A stretch of 8,498 bases of DNA from an uncultured Selenomonadales bacterium (GTDB taxonomy: Bacteria > Bacillota > Negativicutes > Selenomonadales > Selenomonadaceae): assembly GCA_937910665.1 (NCBI GenBank), contig CALEPR010000160.1:1-8498 (forward strand), in the 5' to 3' direction. Below the pieces are notes generated by a model, which ran no database searches, was not told the origin of the DNA, and saw nothing but the letters and a program-made list of their open reading frames with translations. A program made the position numbers and the translations under genes. Shown here in pieces: positions 6,087 to 8,498 of this stretch (the first letter of the stretch is position 1; each line of letters starts with the position of its first letter).

Positions 6087-7487
6087 TTAAATATCTTTCA
6101 AGAAAGCGGAATAACCTTTCTTGGTTTCATAAATATCAATTTTGCTTGTCGCCTCCCAAGGAGCGTGCATCGACAAAACTGCAACGCCGCTGTCGATAAC
6201 TTCCATTCCATAAATCGCCATGATGTAAGCAATCGTTCCGCCGCCGCCGAGATCGACTTTGCCGAGTTCGGAAAATTGGTAGTGAACATTATTTTTGTCG
6301 AGGACTTCGCGAAGTTTTCCGACGTACTCCGCATTAGCTTCGCTTGAGCCGCTTTTCCCTCGCGAACCTGTGAACTTGTTGAAAACCATTCCTTTGCCGA
6401 GATAGGCGACATTTTTTTTGTCGTAGGAACTTGCATAAAGTGCATCGTAAGCACTGGAAACATCGCTGCTAAGCATGAAAGAATTTTGCAAAGCGCGACG
6501 AAGTTTTAATTCGGAATATTGATCGCAGGCGTTCATGACTTCGGCGAGAGCATTTTCAAAAAACTTCGACTTCATTCCCGTCGCTCCGTAACTTCCAATT
6601 TCTTCCTTGTCGACCAAAAGACAGCAGGCAGTTTTAGAAATATTTTTGTCGGCAATTTCCAACATCGCAACGAGCGAAGTATAAGAACAAACTCTGTCAT
6701 CCTGTCCGTAACCTAAAACCATACTTCTGTCAAATCCGAGTTCGCGAGCCTTTCCTGCAGGAACAAGCGCAAGCTCCGCCGATAAAAAATCTTCCTTCTC
6801 AATGTTGTACTTGTCTTTCAGAAGTTTATAAATTCCTGCCTTAACCGATTCTTTGTCGCCGTCTTTGAGAGGATAATTTCCGACAAGAATATCTAAATTT
6901 TCTCCGGTGACAACTTTAGTCGCATCTTTTTTCATTTGCTCCTGAGAAAGATGAATCAACAAATCTGTAACGCAGAAAACAGGATCGCCTTCGTCCTCGC
7001 CGATTTTAATTTCTAAAACTTCGCCATCTTTTTTCACGACAACTCCATGCATCGCCAGCGGCAAAGTTACCCACTGATATTTTTTTATTCCGCCATAGTA
7101 ATGAGTGTCGAGGTAAGCAAGTCCGCCGTCCTCATACAAAGGATTTTGTTTAACGTCCAGGCGACAAGTATCGACGTGTGCGCCGAGAATTTTTAAACCT
7201 TTTTCAAGCGGCTCGGTTCCAATCTGAAACATCACCAAAGATTTTTTCATGAAAGCACAATAAACTTTGTCGCCGGCTTTCAACTTCTCTCCGCTTGCAA
7301 TAATTTTTTCAAGATTTTTGTAGCCGACTTTCTCCGCCTCCGCGACCGCGAACTTGACGCTTTCGCGTTCGGTTTTGCAGTCGCTCAAAAAATCAATGTA
7401 ACCTTTGCAAAGATTTTCCATTGCAACTTTGTCATTCGCCGAGTAAGTACTCCACACTGAAGGCTTTTTATTTTTTTCTTCCGACAT
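6087..7487 (-). CDS. M18 family zinc aminopeptidase (aspartyl/aminopeptidase I type)
   Basis: This 466-residue cytoplasmic exopeptidase of family M18 has a length normal for bacterial members. The binuclear zinc and catalytic residues are all visible: GAHVDT (102-107; H104, D106), GQDDR (261-265; bridging D263), DKEEIGS (293-299; catalytic E295, zinc ligand E296), SSDVSSA (D342) and SMHAPWE (H441). The interdigitated dimerisation domain typical of M18/M42 enzymes would fall at about 110-255. The enzymes remove N-terminal residues from peptides, often acidic or neutral, during intracellular peptide turnover; the specificity here is not deducible. AAGGAAG at 7500-7494 precedes the ATG by 6 bases. 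The MBL hydrolase follows 66 bases downstream. The gene is divergent from the Mrr-like gene, and its promoter must lie in the repeat-rich 7488-7756 spacer, but no clear -35/-10 pair stands out. Confidence 0.95.
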   Translation of the reverse strand: MSEEKNKKPSVWSTYSANDKVAMENLCKGYIDFLSDCKTERESVKFAVAEAEKVGYKNLEKIIASGEKLKAGDKVYCAFMKKSLVMFQIGTEPLEKGLKILGAHVDTCRLDVKQNPLYEDGGLAYLDTHYYGGIKKYQWVTLPLAMHGVVVKKDGEVLEIKIGEDEGDPVFCVTDLLIHLSQEQMKKDATKVVTGENLDILVGNYPLKDGDKESVKAGIYKLLKDKYNIEKEDFLSAELALVPAGKARELGFDRSMVLGYGQDDRVCSYTSLVAMLEIADKNISKTACCLLVDKEEIGSYGATGMKSKFFENALAEVMNACDQYSELKLRRALQNSFMLSSDVSSAYDALYASSYDKKNVAYLGKGMVFNKFTGSRGKSGSSEANAEYVGKLREVLDKNNVHYQFSELGKVDLGGGGTIAYIMAIYGMEVIDSGVAVLSMHAPWEATSKIDIYETKKGYSAFLKDI

Positions 7488-7507
7488 TTTTTTCTTCCTT
7501 TCGATTT

Positions 7508-7681
7508 AAAAATTAAAAACTGACTGGTAAATTTCTTCCGACAAAAAAATTTTCCTGCAAAGAATATTTGATTGGTGAAATAGAAAAATTTTTTTACTCC
7601 GACAAAAATTAAATAATCGACTGACTGAATAAATTTTTCCTCCAATGCAGAGGATTTTTTTGTTGCAGGAAAAATTTTCTG
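7508..7681. repeat. Degenerate tandem duplication (about 96-bp period) in the divergent intergenic region
   Basis: The spacer between the divergent M18 and Mrr-like genes contains two related copies. AAAAATTAAA...CTGACTG...TAAATTT...TTCC occurs at 7508-7539 and again at 7604-7640. The copies then continue in parallel, with TGCAAAGAATATT near 7557 matching TGCAGAGGATTTT near 7646, and GAAAAATTTT following in both. Similarity is partial, with small gaps. TCCGACAAAAA also occurs twice (from 7538 and from 7598). It could be paired operator sites for the divergent genes or just an old duplication; there is no direct evidence of regulation. Confidence 0.5.
7631..7677. repeat. 11-bp inverted repeat, potential hairpin upstream of the Mrr-like gene
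   Basis: AAATTTTTCCT (7631-7641) is the exact reverse complement of AGGAAAAATTT (7667-7677), with a 25-base loop. A smaller competing hairpin sits within it: TCCTC (7638-7642) with GAGGA (7650-7654), followed by T7. In addition TTGCAGGAAAA (7664-7674) is complementary to TTTTCCTGCAA (7550-7560). These mutually exclusive pairings may be accidental in such AT-rich DNA. Confidence 0.45.
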
Positions 7682-7692
7682 TGTGTGGAAAG

Positions 7693-7710
7693 AATTTTTT
7701 ATAAAAAATT
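7693..7710. repeat. 18-bp perfect AT palindrome
   Basis: Bases 7693-7710 are perfectly palindromic (AATTTTTTA and its complement around the 7701/7702 centre), about 47 bases before the start of the Mrr-like gene. It contains TATAAA, which could serve as a -10 element, but no good -35 lies at the right distance. A dimeric regulator site is possible; chance is also plausible given the local composition. Confidence 0.4.
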
Positions 7711-7756
7711 TTGGGCGGCGTAGTAAAAAAATAAAAAAATTTTTGCAGGTGAGATT

Positions 7757-8446
7757 ATGGCTATTCCAAAGTACAATGAGTTTTACAACATTATTTTAGA
7801 ATTTTTGAGCGATGAAAAAATTCATGAAGTCAAAGAATGTAGAGAATACATAATAAGAGTTATGAATTTTTCTGAAGAAGATTTGTCAGAACTTTTGCCT
7901 GTGAGTAAATTGCCTAAATTAAATAATCGTATTGGCTGGGGAATCACTTACTTGAAAAAAGCCGAAATGCTTTCCCAACCAAAAAGAGGATGTATTGAAA
8001 TCACGGACGCAGGAAAAAAACTTTTGCAAAAAAATATTCCGATCACAAACAAAATTCTTTTTGAAAATGATTCAGCGGAAAATTTATTTGAAGTATCTGA
8101 CATTGGGGACAATCAAAATTTTAAAGGCGAAGAATCCACGCCCGAAGAAGTTTTTGAAAAAGTTTACCAAGATATAAATTCCGAACTGTCTGATGAAATA
8201 TTATCTATAATTTCAAATATGTCGCCAAAATTTTTTGAAAAACTGGTAATATTTTTGGTCGAAAAAATGGGTTACGGAACAGGAACTGTAACGCCATACG
8301 TTAAGGACGACGGACTTGATGGAATTGTTTACGGCGATAAACTTGGTTTTGAAAGAATCGGAATACAAGCAAAGTTGTGGAATCGTGAGAAAACAATTTC
8401 GCGACCGGAAGTTCAAAAATTTTATGGAGCGTTGGCGAATTATTAG
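7757..8446 (+). CDS. Mrr-like type IV restriction endonuclease, C-terminally truncated
   Basis: This 229-residue protein begins MAIPKYNEF, as Mrr proteins commonly do. Residues 1-90 form the Mrr N-terminal winged-helix DNA-reading domain, 91-150 an acidic linker, and from about 153 the Mrr catalytic (PD-(D/E)xK type) domain: FFEKLVIFLVEKMGYG (159-174), DDGLDG (184-189, metal ligand D188) and QAK (204-206). The family cleaves foreign, usually methylated, DNA. After RPEVQKFYGALA, where intact members continue with a beta strand of the KGVFITTS type and about 60-70 more residues, this frame hits NY and a TAG. The catalytic triad is present but the fold is incomplete, so it is probably inactive or a decaying gene. 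The AGGTGAG at 7747-7753 is unusually close to the ATG (3 bases). The gene is divergent from the M18 gene. Domain assignment is fairly sure; loss of function is inferred. Confidence 0.8.
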   Translation: MAIPKYNEFYNIILEFLSDEKIHEVKECREYIIRVMNFSEEDLSELLPVSKLPKLNNRIGWGITYLKKAEMLSQPKRGCIEITDAGKKLLQKNIPITNKILFENDSAENLFEVSDIGDNQNFKGEESTPEEVFEKVYQDINSELSDEILSIISNMSPKFFEKLVIFLVEKMGYGTGTVTPYVKDDGLDGIVYGDKLGFERIGIQAKLWNREKTISRPEVQKFYGALANY

Positions 8447-8498
8447 ACAAATTCGGAAACTAAGAATTGAAATTGAAAACAGCACAAATCAAGTTGAA

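Noticed and set aside
7676..7705. Promoter for the Mrr-like gene using TATAAA in the AT palindrome
   Set aside because: The -35 position at 17-base spacing reads TTCTGT, which is poor, and the nearest TTGCAG is 30 bases away. It was not listed as a promoter.
8213..8485. 90-codon minus-strand frame opposite the end of the Mrr-like gene
   Set aside because: It is antisense to recognisable Mrr catalytic motifs, with no ribosome binding site or family resemblance.

Overview
The window is AT-rich bacterial chromosome, dense in runs such as AAAAATTT even inside genes. It has tightly packed genes with strong AGGAGG-type ribosome binding sites and uses TTG and GTG as well as ATG starts. The SpoIIE/RsbU-type phosphatase, the bacterial-type M18 aminopeptidase and the ISAs1-like remnant suit an anaerobic Bacillota, and the composition reminds me of low-GC Negativicutes. 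That placement is an impression, not proof.

Layout. (1) 81-3393, plus strand: a two-gene signalling block. It holds a GNAT-fold protein with an unusual acetyl-CoA-binding loop, and a membrane receptor-phosphatase (dCache sensor, HAMP, PP2C/SpoIIE) with a TTG start, followed by an intrinsic terminator. A repeat-rich 127-base spacer separates the two. (2) 3394-4057: about 660 bases without an intact gene. It contains the terminator, a decayed ISAs1-type transposase readable in pieces from several frames, a 12-bp inverted repeat and a good sigma-A promoter. (3) 4058-5401, plus strand: a secreted or membrane-anchored SGNH/GDSL esterase carrying fibronectin-III-like domains. (4) 7487 down to 5391, minus strand: an M18 aminopeptidase followed by a glyoxalase-II-like metallo-beta-lactamase-fold hydrolase. 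This is probably one transcript, and its 3' end overlaps the esterase gene tail to tail by 11 bases. (5) 7488-7756: a divergent intergenic region with a degenerate tandem duplication of about 96-bp period and inverted repeats. (6) 7757-8446, plus strand: an Mrr-type restriction endonuclease that stops early in its catalytic domain.

How the genes work together. The clearest functional group is the GNAT protein plus receptor-phosphatase. The phosphatase would sense an extracellular ligand and dephosphorylate a STAS-type anti-sigma antagonist. That antagonist and its kinase are not in the window and may lie to the left. The aminopeptidase and MBL hydrolase are cytoplasmic housekeeping enzymes. 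The Mrr protein is a possible defence gene that looks damaged. I see no tRNA, rRNA or CRISPR array. I found no convincingly new multi-gene system. The most unusual items are the GNAT/phosphatase pairing, the truncated Mrr and the repeat-bearing spacers.
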